Shown in pieces: positions 7,864 to 16,909 of a stretch of 64,000 bases of DNA; the first letter of the stretch is position 1; each line of letters starts with the position of its first letter. The stretch is from Citrobacter europaeus (GTDB taxonomy: Bacteria > Pseudomonadota > Gammaproteobacteria > Enterobacterales > Enterobacteriaceae). The stretch is from contig CP083650.1 of the NCBI GenBank assembly GCA_020099315.1, positions 3,658,001 to 3,722,000 of the forward strand, read 5' to 3'. Under the pieces are notes generated by a model. It saw only the letters and a program-made list of their open reading frames with translations, was not told where the DNA came from and searched no databases. The position numbers and the translations under genes are program-made.

Positions 7864-8631
7864 TTACGCCTGCCCATCATGTTTATGTTGCTGTTGTGCG
7901 TGTTCCTTTTTGAACTCCGCCAGCAACCTTGCTTGCTCTTCAGTCAGAGCCAGGTTTTCCAGAAGTTCAGGTCTTCTAAGCCAGGTCCGGCCCAACGACT
8001 GCTTCAAACGCCAGCGACGTATCTCAGCGTGGTTCCCCGACAGTAACACCGCCGGTACTTCCATCTGCTCTAACACTTCAGGTCGGGTATAGTGCGGGCA
8101 ATCCAGCAACCCATCAGCAAACGAATCTTCGATTGCCGAAGCCTCATGACCCAGAACTCCCGGAATAAACCGGGAAACGGAGTCGATCAGCGTCATTGCC
8201 GGTAACTCACCACCGCTGAGTACGTAATCGCCGATTGACCATTCTTCGTCAATTTCGGTTTGAATCACGCGCTCATCTATTCCTTCATAGCGACCACATA
8301 CCAGAATCAGCTTTTGATTCGTGGCCAGTTCGCTAACGCCCGCTTGATCAAGCTTGCGTCCCTGAGGTGACAGATAAATCACCTTTGCGCCTTCACCAGC
8401 CGCAGCTTTTGCTGCATGAATGGCGTCCCGTAAAGGTTGCACCATCATTAACATCCCCGGTCCGCCGCCGTAAGGACGATCGTCCACGGTACGGTGCCGG
8501 TCATGAGTAAAGTCACGAGGACTCCAGCTCTGGATGTTCAGCAGGCCATTTTTTACTGCCCGGCCAGTTACCCCGTAATCGGTAATTGCGCGGAACATTT
8601 CTGGAAACAGGCTAACGATACCTATAAACAC
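7864..8631 (-). CDS. trmD: tRNA (guanine37-N1)-methyltransferase
   Basis: A 255-residue SPOUT methyltransferase that makes m1G37 next to the anticodon and prevents +1 frameshifting. The trefoil-knot AdoMet site is visible as YLSPQGRKLDQ, LVCGRYEGIDERV and SIGDYVLSGGELP. The start is set at GTG 8631 (MFIGIVSLFPEMF) because it gives the family length of 255 and follows an ATGGGGATTGGCTT stretch; longer in-frame starts run into rimM. It differs from E. coli in starting with GTG and having Phe at residue 2. Confidence 0.96.
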   Translation of the reverse strand: MFIGIVSLFPEMFRAITDYGVTGRAVKNGLLNIQSWSPRDFTHDRHRTVDDRPYGGGPGMLMMVQPLRDAIHAAKAAAGEGAKVIYLSPQGRKLDQAGVSELATNQKLILVCGRYEGIDERVIQTEIDEEWSIGDYVLSGGELPAMTLIDSVSRFIPGVLGHEASAIEDSFADGLLDCPHYTRPEVLEQMEVPAVLLSGNHAEIRRWRLKQSLGRTWLRRPELLENLALTEEQARLLAEFKKEHAQQQHKHDGQA

Positions 8632-8675
8632 AAGCCAATCCCCATAACGCCGACTTTTACCGTTTATCCGGTGGT

Positions 8676-9224
8676 TTAAAAACCAGGATCCCAATCTACT
8701 TCGATAGTACGAGTAGCGAGATCGACTTTCTTGATAACCTGCCCATCGAGGAACGGTACAAGACGTTCCTTGATACCAAACGCATCTTTCAGGTTTGCCT
8801 TGATGACGATGACGTCATTCGAACCGGTTTCCATCATATCGACGACTTTACCGAGATCGTAGCCTTCAGTGGTCACTACCTGGCAGCCCATAAGGTCTTT
8901 CCAGTAATAGGAACCATCTTCCAGCGCTGGCAACTGCGAGGAATCCACGACAATTTCGCAATTAGTCAGTAGATTCGCCGAATCACGATCGTCAACGCCT
9001 TTCAGCTTGATGATCAGATCCTGATTGTGGTGCTTCCAGCTTTCCAGCTGTACTTGCTGCCACTGACCCGCCTTCTGGATAAACCAGGGCTGATAGTCAA
9101 AAATGCTTTCGGCGTCTTCAGTGGAAGAAAACACTCTGAGCCAACCACGGATACCGTAAGAAGACCCCATTTTCCCCAAAACGATGGGTTCTACAGGAGC
9201 CTGTGCGGCGAGTTGCTTGCTCAT
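8676..9224 (-). CDS. rimM: 16S rRNA processing / 30S maturation protein RimM
   Basis: A 182-residue RimM: N-terminal beta-barrel (GKMGSSYGIRGWLRV) and C-terminal PRC-barrel-like domain (LVPFLDGQVIKKVDL, ending EVDWDPGF). It binds S19 and assists maturation of the 30S head. The start MSKQLAAQ at 9224 is preferred; three extra codons upstream are open. It sits between rpsP and trmD, as in E. coli. Confidence 0.97.
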   Translation of the reverse strand: MSKQLAAQAPVEPIVLGKMGSSYGIRGWLRVFSSTEDAESIFDYQPWFIQKAGQWQQVQLESWKHHNQDLIIKLKGVDDRDSANLLTNCEIVVDSSQLPALEDGSYYWKDLMGCQVVTTEGYDLGKVVDMMETGSNDVIVIKANLKDAFGIKERLVPFLDGQVIKKVDLATRTIEVDWDPGF

Positions 9225-9242
9225 CATGACCACCGTGACAGA

Positions 9243-9491
9243 TTAAGCTGCTTTGTTTGCTGCTTTGATCAGCGTAGCTACGCGATCAGAAATAGTCGCG
9301 CCCTGGCCAACCCAGTGAGCGATGCGATCCAGATCCAGGCGAGTGCCTTCTTCTTTTTCGCTAGCGATTGGGTTAAAGAAGCCAACGCGCTCGATGAAGC
9401 GACCGTTGCGTGCATTACGGCTGTCGGTAACAACAACCTGGTAGAACGGACGCTTTTTAGCGCCGTGACGAGCTAAACGAATAGTAACCAT
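9243..9491 (-). CDS. rpsP: 30S ribosomal protein S16
   Basis: An 82-residue S16 with the standard MVTIRLARHGAKKRPFYQVV start. It is an early 30S assembly protein bound near helices of the 16S 5' and central domains. It is first in the operon, with a strong site (AGAGGATGTT) before ATG 9491. Confidence 0.98.
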   Translation of the reverse strand: MVTIRLARHGAKKRPFYQVVVTDSRNARNGRFIERVGFFNPIASEKEEGTRLDLDRIAHWVGQGATISDRVATLIKAANKAA

Positions 9492-9506
9492 AACATCCTC
9501 TTGTGT

Positions 9507-9549
9507 GAATAAAACACCCAGGCCCCATCGAGGAACGGAGCCCGGGTGT
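9507..9549 (-). terminator. Attenuator-like hairpin in the rpsP leader
   Basis: Read leftwards, ACACCCGGGCTCC and GGGGCCTGGGTGT form a strong stem followed by TTTTATT, placed only about 20 bases before the rpsP ribosome binding site. It has the form of an intrinsic terminator inside the leader. It may trim readthrough from upstream or attenuate the operon; which of these holds cannot be decided from sequence. Confidence 0.6.
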
Positions 9550-9629
9550 CATATTAAAAGCCCGAAAATTTTACTGATTTCTGGGGAAAATGCAATCAGC
9601 AGTTGATAACTCTGCTATAAAAGGCCGTT

Positions 9630-9725
9630 GGCGGTGCAGTCAGTTCGGTGCCGGCGTGCGCGCAGCCACCGGAGCGTACACGCAGTACGTGAGGATGGCG
9701 AGCACACCCCGGTGCCGAAATGGCA
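9630..9725. other. Structured intergenic element between rpsP and ffh
   Basis: About 95 bases of GC-rich, non-coding-looking sequence with short inverted repeats (for example CGGTGCCGG, GTACACGCAGTAC and CCCCGGTGCCG). It resembles the repeated GCGCAGCCA-type motif that recurs, from memory, after genes in enteric genomes, including the tyrT-associated rtT repeat. The link is by recall only. Confidence 0.35.
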
Positions 9726-9752
9726 AACAAGCCAGGCCGATTAGCGGCCTGG
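9726..9752 (-). terminator. ffh terminator, stop codon in the hairpin loop
   Basis: On the minus strand CCAGGCCG and CGGCCTGG form a perfect 8-bp stem around the loop CTAAT, which contains the ffh TAA stop; TTGTTTG follows. Translation and termination signals are overlaid. Confidence 0.65.
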
Positions 9753-11102
9753 GAATCCTGGCGGCATCATCCCCTTCATACCACGCATCATCTTCGCCAT
9801 TCCGCCTTTCTTCATTTTCTTCATCATGCGCTGCATGTCGTCGAACTGTTTCAGAAGGCGGTTTACGTCCTGTACCTGCATACCGCAACCGGCAGCAATA
9901 CGGCGTTTACGGGAACCTTTGATGATTTCCGGCTTAGCGCGTTCTTTCATCGTCATCGAGTTGATGATGGCTTCCATACGCACCAGCACTTTATCGTCCA
10001 TCTGCGATTTCACGTTGTCAGGAATCTGACCCATGCCCGGCAGCTTGCCCATCAGGCTTGCCATGCCGCCCATGTTTTTCATCTGGTTGAGCTGCTCAAG
10101 GAAATCGTTGAGATCGAAGCCATCGCCTTTTTTCAGCTTGCTGGCTAATTTCTCTGCCTGCGCGCGGTCAACCTTGCTTTCGATATCTTCGATCAGCGAC
10201 AGCACGTCGCCCATGCCGAGAATACGTGAAGCAATCCTGTCCGGGTGGAACGGCTCCAGCGCTTCGGTTTTCTCGCCGACGCCGAGGAATTTAATCGGCT
10301 TGCCGGTGATATGACGAATAGAGAGCGCCGCACCGCCACGGGCATCACCATCAACTTTAGTCAGCACCACACCGGTTAACGGCAGCGCTTCGTTAAAGGC
10401 TTTTGCCGTATTCGCGGCATCCTGACCGGTCATCGCGTCGACCACAAACAGCGTTTCTACCGGCTTGATCGAAGCGTGGACCTGTTTGATTTCGTCCATC
10501 ATCGCTTCATCAACGTGCAGACGACCGGCGGTATCCACCAGCAGCACATCGTAGAATTTGAGTTTGGCTTCTTTCAGCGCGGCGTTAACGATATCGACCG
10601 GCTTCTGACCGACATCTGACGGAAAGAAGTCGACACCAACCTGCTCGGCCAGCGTTTCCAGCTGTTTGATCGCCGCCGGGCGATACACGTCCGCGGAGAC
10701 CACCAGCACTTTCTTCTTGTGCTTCTCGCGCAGGAATTTACCCAGCTTACCGACGCTGGTCGTTTTACCCGCACCCTGCAGGCCCGCCATCAGTACCACG
10801 GCTGGTGGCTGCGCTGCCAGATTCAGGGTCTGGTTTTCTTCGCCCATTGCCGCAACCAGTTCGTTACGGACAATCTTGACGAACTCCTGACCCGGCGTCA
10901 GGCTTTTGTTAACTTCATGACCAACCGCTTTCTCTTTTACGCGATTGATAAACTCACGCACTACTGGCAGCGCTACGTCAGCCTCCAGCAGCGCCATGCG
11001 CACTTCGCGCAGCGTCTCTTTAACGTTGTCTTCAGTAAGGCGTCCACGGCCACTGATATTGCGCAGCGTGCGCGACAAACGATCGGTTAAATTATCAAAC
11101 AT
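9741..11102 (-). CDS. ffh: Signal recognition particle protein Ffh
   Basis: A 453-residue SRP54 homologue. The N domain covers residues 1-90; the GTPase G domain has GLQGAGKTTSVGKL (P loop, about residue 105), DTAGRLHVDE (G3) and TKVDGDARGG (G4). The M domain, about 300-430, is rich in Met, ending MQRMMKKMKKGGMAKMMRGM, and holds signal sequences and 4.5S RNA. With FtsY it delivers inner-membrane proteins to SecYEG. It is transcribed leftwards, divergent from ypjD. Confidence 0.98.
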   Translation of the reverse strand: MFDNLTDRLSRTLRNISGRGRLTEDNVKETLREVRMALLEADVALPVVREFINRVKEKAVGHEVNKSLTPGQEFVKIVRNELVAAMGEENQTLNLAAQPPAVVLMAGLQGAGKTTSVGKLGKFLREKHKKKVLVVSADVYRPAAIKQLETLAEQVGVDFFPSDVGQKPVDIVNAALKEAKLKFYDVLLVDTAGRLHVDEAMMDEIKQVHASIKPVETLFVVDAMTGQDAANTAKAFNEALPLTGVVLTKVDGDARGGAALSIRHITGKPIKFLGVGEKTEALEPFHPDRIASRILGMGDVLSLIEDIESKVDRAQAEKLASKLKKGDGFDLNDFLEQLNQMKNMGGMASLMGKLPGMGQIPDNVKSQMDDKVLVRMEAIINSMTMKERAKPEIIKGSRKRRIAAGCGMQVQDVNRLLKQFDDMQRMMKKMKKGGMAKMMRGMKGMMPPGFPGR

Positions 11103-11267
11103 TGTCTCTCGCCTGGGGTGGAAACGGTCGGTCGCGACAGCGACACATCAACAGAAATTTGTCGCAGTATAACATGAAGCCGCCTTTGTTGTTATGCAAC
11201 GGTTGGAGCAGCGGTCACGTAACGCTATACTGCTTTTCTTTATCACTGGCCAACTGTCGACACCTAT

Positions 11268-12059
11268 ATGCCCGTTTTTGCTCTGCTTGCCCTTGTCGCC
11301 TACTCAGTCAGCCTCGCGCTGATTATTCCCGCTCTGCTGCAAAAAAACAGCGGCTGGCGGCGTATGGCTATTTTCTCTGCGGCCGTCGCGCTGGTAAGCC
11401 ATGCTATCGCCCTGGAAGCGCGTATTCTGCCCGGCGGTGAAAGCGGACAAAACCTGAGTCTGTTGAACGTCGGCTCGCTGGTTAGCCTGATGATTTGTAC
11501 GGTAATGACCATCGTCGCTTCCCGTAATCGTGGCTGGCTATTGCTGCCCATTGTCTACGCCTTTGCGCTGATAAACCTGGCCTTCGCCACGTTTATGCCT
11601 AACGAGTTCATCACTCATCTCGAGGCTACGCCGGGCATGATGATTCACATCGGGCTATCGCTGTTCGCTTACGCCACGCTGATTATCGCCGCGCTCTATG
11701 CGCTACAGCTGGCATGGATCGATTACCAACTGAAAAACAAAAAACTGGCCTTCAGCAATGAGATGCCGCCGCTGATGAGTATTGAGCGGAAAATGTTTCA
11801 TATCACCCAAATTGGCGTGGTTCTGCTGACGCTCACCCTGTGCACTGGCCTGTTTTACATGCATAACCTGTTCAGTACCGAGAACATTGATAAAGCCGTT
11901 CTCTCTATCGTGGCATGGTTTGTCTATATCGTTCTGTTGTGGGGGCATTACCATGAAGGCTGGCGCGGACGTCGCGTCGTATGGTTTAACGTCGCAGGCG
12001 CAGTCATTCTGACGCTGGCCTATTTCGGCAGCCGTATACTGCAGCAGTTCGTGAGTTAA
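11268..12059 (+). CDS. ypjD: Inner-membrane protein YpjD, cytochrome c assembly-like
   Basis: A 263-residue polytopic membrane protein with about eight hydrophobic segments and a CcmC/CcsA-like assembly domain (MIHIGLSLFAYATLIIAALYAL, GHYHEGWRGRRVVWFN near the end with conserved His and Trp). In E. coli it has been linked, with YfjD (CorB), to cobalt and magnesium tolerance; heme handling is only suggested by the fold. It sits 18 bases before yfjD and is probably co-transcribed with it. Confidence 0.9.
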   Translation: MPVFALLALVAYSVSLALIIPALLQKNSGWRRMAIFSAAVALVSHAIALEARILPGGESGQNLSLLNVGSLVSLMICTVMTIVASRNRGWLLLPIVYAFALINLAFATFMPNEFITHLEATPGMMIHIGLSLFAYATLIIAALYALQLAWIDYQLKNKKLAFSNEMPPLMSIERKMFHITQIGVVLLTLTLCTGLFYMHNLFSTENIDKAVLSIVAWFVYIVLLWGHYHEGWRGRRVVWFNVAGAVILTLAYFGSRILQQFVS

Positions 12060-12077
12060 ATCTTTAAGGAACCCTAC

Positions 12078-13367
12078 GTGGAACACATCTCCACCACCAC
12101 GCTCATTGTCACGCTTCTCATCATGGTGGTCATTTCCGCCTATTTTTCCGGTTCTGAAACCGGAATGATGACCCTGAATCGCTACCGTCTACGTCATCGG
12201 GCCAAGCAGGGAAATCGTCAGGCAAAACGCGTTGAAAAGTTACTTCGCAAGCCGGATCGCCTGATAAGCCTGGTGCTCATCGGTAATAATCTGGTGAATA
12301 TTCTGGCCTCCGCGCTCGGCACCATTGTCGGTATGCGCCTGTATGGCGATGCAGGCGTCGCCATTGCCACCGGGGTACTGACGTTTGTAGTACTGGTTTT
12401 TGCCGAAGTATTACCAAAGACCATCGCCGCGCTGTATCCGGAAAAAGTCGCCTATCCAAGCAGCGTCCTGTTGGCTCCCCTGCAGATTCTGATGATGCCC
12501 CTGGTATGGCTACTCAACACCATCACGCGGCTGCTGATGCGCATGATGGGCATCAAAACGGATATCGTAGTGAGCGGTTCGCTGAGTAAAGATGAGCTAC
12601 GAACGCTGGTGAATGAATCGCGCTCGCAAATCTCACGCCGTAACCAGGATATGCTGCTGTCAGTGCTGGATCTGGAAAAAGTCAGCGTCGATGACATCAT
12701 GATCCCGCGTAACGAAATCATCGGCATTGATATTAACGATGACTGGAAGTCAATCGTGCGTCAGCTTTCGCACTCCCCGCACGGCCGTATTGTGCTGTAT
12801 CGCGACTCGCTGGACGACGCCATCAGCATGCTGCGCGTACGTGAAGCCTGGCGATTGATGGCCGAGAAAAAAGAGTTCACTAAAGAGACCATGTTACGCG
12901 CCGCCGACGAGATATATTACGTACCGGAAGGCACGCCGCTCAGCACCCAGCTCATTAAGTTTCAGCGAAATAAGAAGAAAGTGGGATTGGTCGTCAATGA
13001 ATATGGCGATATTCAGGGGCTGGTCACGGTCGAGGATATTCTGGAAGAAATTGTCGGCGATTTCACCACCTCAATGTCACCCACGCTTGCCGAAGAGGTA
13101 ACGCCACAGAATGATGGCTCGGTGATTATTGACGGCAGCGCCAACGTTCGTGAAATCAATAAGGCGTTTAACTGGCATCTGCCGGAAGATGACGCACGTA
13201 CCGTAAACGGTATTATTCTTGAAGCGCTGGAAGAGATCCCGGTGGCCGGCACGCGTGTGCGTATTGGGCAGTACGATATCGATATTCTCGACGTGCAGGA
13301 CAATATGATTAAACAGGTGCAGGTATTGCCGGTCAAGCCGCTACGAGAAAGCGTGTCGGACCAGTGA
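12078..13367 (+). CDS. yfjD: CNNM/CorB-type transporter-associated protein YfjD
   Basis: A 429-residue protein starting at GTG 12078 (MEHISTTTLIVTLLIMVV). It has an N-terminal DUF21/CNNM membrane domain (ISAYFSGSETGMMTLN, LVLIGNNLVNILAS), paired CBS domains at about 200-330 (VDDIMIPRNEIIGI, YGDIQGLVTVEDILEEI) and a C-terminal CorC/HlyC domain. The family is associated with Mg2+/Co2+ efflux and adenosine-nucleotide sensing by CBS. The name corB has been used. It forms a two-gene unit with ypjD. Confidence 0.93.
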   Translation: MEHISTTTLIVTLLIMVVISAYFSGSETGMMTLNRYRLRHRAKQGNRQAKRVEKLLRKPDRLISLVLIGNNLVNILASALGTIVGMRLYGDAGVAIATGVLTFVVLVFAEVLPKTIAALYPEKVAYPSSVLLAPLQILMMPLVWLLNTITRLLMRMMGIKTDIVVSGSLSKDELRTLVNESRSQISRRNQDMLLSVLDLEKVSVDDIMIPRNEIIGIDINDDWKSIVRQLSHSPHGRIVLYRDSLDDAISMLRVREAWRLMAEKKEFTKETMLRAADEIYYVPEGTPLSTQLIKFQRNKKKVGLVVNEYGDIQGLVTVEDILEEIVGDFTTSMSPTLAEEVTPQNDGSVIIDGSANVREINKAFNWHLPEDDARTVNGIILEALEEIPVAGTRVRIGQYDIDILDVQDNMIKQVQVLPVKPLRESVSDQ

Positions 13368-13375
13368 GCGAAATT

Positions 13376-13410
13376 CAGGCCGGGTAGCGCGTGAGCATTA
13401 CCCGACCTGA
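13376..13410. terminator. Bidirectional hairpin between yfjD and grpE
   Basis: CAGGCCGGGTA and TACCCGACCTG pair across a 12-base loop between two convergent genes. There is no strong T run on either side, so its strength is uncertain. Confidence 0.5.
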
Positions 13411-13417
13411 AGGCTGA

Positions 13418-14011
13418 TTAGCCTTTAGCTTTCGCCACAGAGACCATCGCGGCGCGGATGGTACGTCCGTTCAGGGTATAGCCTTTTTGCATTACCATCA
13501 GCACATTACCGGCAGCAACTTCGTCAGACTCGACCATTGCAATTGCCTGGTGCACATTCGGGTCCATCGGCACATCGATATCCGCAACCACCTGTACGCC
13601 AAACTTCGCCACGACATCCAGCATTGACTTACGGGTCAGCTCAATACCTTCAACCATCGCCGCCATAGCGTCATTATCTTTGTCCGCCACTTCCAGCGCA
13701 CGGTCCAGACTATCCAGCACCGGCAGCAGTTCGTTGACGAATTTTTCCAGCGCAAACTTATGCGCTTTTTCTACGTCAAGTTCGGTACGACGACGCAGGT
13801 TTTCCATTTCCGCTTTGATACGCAACACGCTGTCGCGCTCGCGAGTTTCGGCTTCAGCAAGCTGAGCTTCAAGATTCGCAATTTTTTCATCGCGCGGATC
13901 CACCTGCTCAGCAGAAGCGTCCGATTCAACCGCCTCAACTTCTTCGTGCTGATCCATGATAATTTCTTCCGGGGCTTGCCCCTCAGGCGTTTTCTGTTCT
14001 TTACTACTCAT
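13418..14011 (-). CDS. grpE: GrpE, nucleotide exchange factor for DnaK
   Basis: A 197-residue GrpE from MSSKEQKTPEGQAPEE, the E. coli length. It has an acidic N-terminal region, a long coiled coil at about 40-90 (KIANLEAQLAEAETRERDSVLRIKAEMENLRRR is the visible heptad region, given here by its outer residues), a four-helix bundle, and a C-terminal beta domain with VHQAIAMVES and KGYTLNGRTIRAAMV. It releases ADP from DnaK and acts as a thermosensor. It is divergent from nadK and has a sigma-32 promoter upstream. Confidence 0.96.
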   Translation of the reverse strand: MSSKEQKTPEGQAPEEIIMDQHEEVEAVESDASAEQVDPRDEKIANLEAQLAEAETRERDSVLRIKAEMENLRRRTELDVEKAHKFALEKFVNELLPVLDSLDRALEVADKDNDAMAAMVEGIELTRKSMLDVVAKFGVQVVADIDVPMDPNVHQAIAMVESDEVAAGNVLMVMQKGYTLNGRTIRAAMVSVAKAKG

Positions 14012-14058
14012 GAATTTCTCCGCGTTTTTTTTCGCATTCATCTCGCTAACTTGGCTTA

Positions 14059-14086
14059 TTATGGGGATCAGATTCAGGGATTCAAG
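14059..14086 (-). promoter_or_regulatory. Sigma-32 heat-shock promoter of grpE
   Basis: On the minus strand, CTTGAA (14081-14086) and CCCCATAA (14059-14066) are separated by 14 bases, matching the sigma-32 consensus. It sits about 48 bases upstream of the grpE start. Confidence 0.88.
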
Positions 14087-14134
14087 GGAAGTACTCACAT
14101 TGTCACTAATCTTCGTTACAAGGACCTCGAGAAA

Positions 14135-15013
14135 ATGAACAAACATTTCAAGTGTATTGGCATTGTGGGGCATCCACGTCACCCCACTGCACTGACCACA
14201 CATGAAATGCTCTACCGCTGGCTGTGCGCCAAAGGTTATGAGGTTATCGTTGAGCAACAAATCGCCCACGAGCTACAGCTGAAAAATGTGAAAACCGGTA
14301 CGCTCGCAGAGATTGGCCAGCAGGCAGACCTCGCCGTGGTCGTCGGCGGCGACGGCAATATGCTGGGCGCCGCACGCACTCTGGCACGTTATGACATCAA
14401 GGTTATTGGCATTAACCGCGGCAACCTTGGTTTCCTGACCGACCTTGACCCAGACAATGCCCAACAGCAGCTAGCTGACGTGCTGGAAGGCCACTACATC
14501 AGCGAAAAGCGCTTTTTACTCGAAGCCCAGGTATGCCAACAGGATTGCCAGAAGCGCATTAGCACTGCGATCAATGAAGTTGTGCTGCACCCCGGGAAAG
14601 TGGCGCACATGATTGAATTCGAAGTCTATATCGATGAAATCTTTGCCTTCTCTCAACGTTCAGATGGGTTGATTATCTCCACACCAACTGGTTCTACCGC
14701 CTACTCGCTCTCTGCCGGAGGCCCAATTCTGACACCTTCTCTGGATGCCATTACGCTGGTTCCGATGTTTCCGCATACGCTTTCCGCGCGACCGCTGGTG
14801 ATCAACAGTAGCAGCACTATACGCCTGCGTTTTTCTCATCGCCGGAACGATCTCGAGATCAGCTGTGACAGCCAAATAGCCCTGCCTATACAGGAAGGTG
14901 AAGACGTATTGATTCGCCGCTGTGATTATCATCTGAACCTGATACATCCAAAAGATTACAGCTATTTCAACACATTAAGTACAAAACTAGGCTGGTCAAA
15001 AAAATTATTCTAA
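14135..15013 (+). CDS. nadK: NAD kinase
   Basis: A 292-residue protein from MNKHFKCIGIVGHP, near-identical to E. coli NadK. It phosphorylates NAD to NADP with ATP. The motifs VVVGGDGNMLGAAR (GGDG, catalytic Asp) and TPTGSTAYSLSAGGPI (nucleotide binding) are intact. A longer open frame begins at 13760, but that part is the reverse complement of grpE, and ATG 14135 gives the family length. Confidence 0.97.
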   Translation: MNKHFKCIGIVGHPRHPTALTTHEMLYRWLCAKGYEVIVEQQIAHELQLKNVKTGTLAEIGQQADLAVVVGGDGNMLGAARTLARYDIKVIGINRGNLGFLTDLDPDNAQQQLADVLEGHYISEKRFLLEAQVCQQDCQKRISTAINEVVLHPGKVAHMIEFEVYIDEIFAFSQRSDGLIISTPTGSTAYSLSAGGPILTPSLDAITLVPMFPHTLSARPLVINSSSTIRLRFSHRRNDLEISCDSQIALPIQEGEDVLIRRCDYHLNLIHPKDYSYFNTLSTKLGWSKKLF

Positions 15014-15030
15014 TTTAACGCTAACCTCTT

Positions 15031-15072
15031 TACTGTATAAAAAACCAGTTTATACTGTATGTAATTACAGTT
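15031..15072 (+). promoter_or_regulatory. Two LexA boxes before recN
   Basis: CTG-N10-CAG occurs twice in tandem: 15033-15048 (TACTG start, CCAGTT end) and 15055-15070 (TACTG start, ACAGTT end). Both overlap the recN promoter region, explaining the tight SOS control known for recN. Confidence 0.88.
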
Positions 15073-15098
15073 ATGGTTTTTCATACAGGAAAACAGCT

Positions 15099-16760
15099 AT
15101 GTTGGCACAACTGACCATCAGCAATTTCGCTATCGTTCGTGAACTTGAGATCGATTTCCAGAACGGAATGACCGTTATTACCGGTGAGACCGGTGCGGGT
15201 AAATCCATTGCCATTGATGCTCTCGGTTTATGTCTGGGCGGACGCGCAGACGCCGACATGGTGCGTGCAGGCGCCACGCGAGCCGACCTCTGCGCCCATT
15301 TTGCCTTAAAAGATACCCCCGCAGCTCTGCGCTGGCTGGAAGAGAACCAGCTTGAGGAAGGCCGTGAGTGTCTACTGCGTCGCGTTATCAGCAGCGACGG
15401 CCGCTCTCGTGGCTTTATTAACGGTACCGCCGTTCCATTGTCGCAGTTGCGCGAACTGGGCCAGTTACTTATTCAAATCCACGGTCAGCATGCACATCAG
15501 CTCCTGACTAAATCAGAACACCAAAAATCCCTGCTGGACGGTTACGCCAATGAAGCGTCCCTGACTCAAGAAATGGCTGCGCGCTACCAGTTGTGGCACC
15601 AAAGCTGTCGTGACCTGGCGCATCATCAACAACAAAGTCAGGAACGCGCAGCCCGGGCGGAACTATTGCAATACCAGTTAAAGGAACTGAACGAATTCAA
15701 CCCGCAGCCGGGCGAATTTGAGCAAATTGATGAAGAGTACAAGCGTCTGGCTAACAGCGGGCAATTGCTCACCACCAGCCAGCAGGCGCTGGCTATCCTG
15801 GCGGATGGTGAAGACATCAATTTGCAAAGCCAACTGTACACCGCAAAGCACCTGGTTACTGAACTGGCAGGCATGGACGGCAAGCTTTCCGGTATTCTGG
15901 ATATGCTGGAAGAGGCCACTATCCAGCTCAGCGAAGCCAGCGACGAGCTGCGCCACTATTGCGATCGTCTGGATTTAGACCCTAATCGTTTGTTCGAACT
16001 TGAGCAGCGCATTTCTAAACAAATCTCGCTGGCGCGTAAGCATCATGTTGCCCCTGAAGCGCTGCCACAGTTCTATCAGTCATTGCTGGATGAACAACAG
16101 CAACTGGACGATCAGGCCGACTCGCTCGAAACTTTAACCCTGGCGGTGAACAATCACCATTTGCAGGCATTGGAAACGGCAAAAATGCTGCACCAGCAGC
16201 GCCAACATTATGCTCAGGAGCTGGGACAACTTATTACAGAGAGCATGCATACTCTCTCGATGCCGCACGGTGTCTTTTGCATTGATGTGAAATTTGAGGA
16301 GCACCATCTGAGCGCAGACGGAGCCGATCGCGTTGAGTTTAAAGTGACGACTAACCCGGGTCAGCCGTTACAGCCAATTGCGAAAGTGGCTTCCGGCGGG
16401 GAGCTGTCGCGTATTGCGCTGGCGATTCAGGTCATTACCGCACGTAAAATGGAAACTCCGGCGCTGATTTTCGATGAAGTGGACGTGGGTATCAGCGGCC
16501 CAACTGCTGCGGTGGTGGGCAAAATGCTGCGTCAGTTAGGCGAGTCAACTCAGGTAATGTGTGTGACTCACCTGCCGCAGGTTGCTGGCTGTGGTCACCA
16601 ACACTTCTACGTCAGTAAAGAAACGGATGGCGCGATGACGGAAACACACATGCAGCCGCTTGATAAACGCGCTCGCCTGCAGGAATTAGCCCGCCTGCTT
16701 GGCGGTAGCGAAGTGACGCGCAATACCCTCGCAAATGCAAAAGAACTGCTGGCGGCATAA
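15099..16760 (+). CDS. recN: DNA repair ATPase RecN (SMC-like)
   Basis: A 553-residue SMC-like protein: Walker A GETGAGKSIAIDAL near residue 30, two coiled-coil arms at about 155-365 rich in Gln and Glu, and the C-terminal half of the ATPase with ASGGELSRIALAIQ (signature) and PALIFDEVDVGISGPTAA (Walker B). It acts in recombinational double-strand break repair, holding DNA or sister chromosomes together. It is a single SOS gene. Confidence 0.97.
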   Translation: MLAQLTISNFAIVRELEIDFQNGMTVITGETGAGKSIAIDALGLCLGGRADADMVRAGATRADLCAHFALKDTPAALRWLEENQLEEGRECLLRRVISSDGRSRGFINGTAVPLSQLRELGQLLIQIHGQHAHQLLTKSEHQKSLLDGYANEASLTQEMAARYQLWHQSCRDLAHHQQQSQERAARAELLQYQLKELNEFNPQPGEFEQIDEEYKRLANSGQLLTTSQQALAILADGEDINLQSQLYTAKHLVTELAGMDGKLSGILDMLEEATIQLSEASDELRHYCDRLDLDPNRLFELEQRISKQISLARKHHVAPEALPQFYQSLLDEQQQLDDQADSLETLTLAVNNHHLQALETAKMLHQQRQHYAQELGQLITESMHTLSMPHGVFCIDVKFEEHHLSADGADRVEFKVTTNPGQPLQPIAKVASGGELSRIALAIQVITARKMETPALIFDEVDVGISGPTAAVVGKMLRQLGESTQVMCVTHLPQVAGCGHQHFYVSKETDGAMTETHMQPLDKRARLQELARLLGGSEVTRNTLANAKELLAA

Positions 16761-16909
16761 ACTTTTTTACCTTGTGAAGGTCTGAGTTCAACATAAAATC
16801 GCCGACCGACCCGACAGCAAAAGGTTTTAAAGTGGTGAAAGGTCTATTATCATCGGCATATTACATATGAGCCGCGTACTGCTCGGGCCCGAAAAGGAAT
16901 CAAATCACT

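Noticed and set aside
13760..14134. N-terminal extension of NadK by 125 codons
   Set aside because: This part is the reverse complement of grpE and its promoter; ATG 14135 gives the 292-residue family length.
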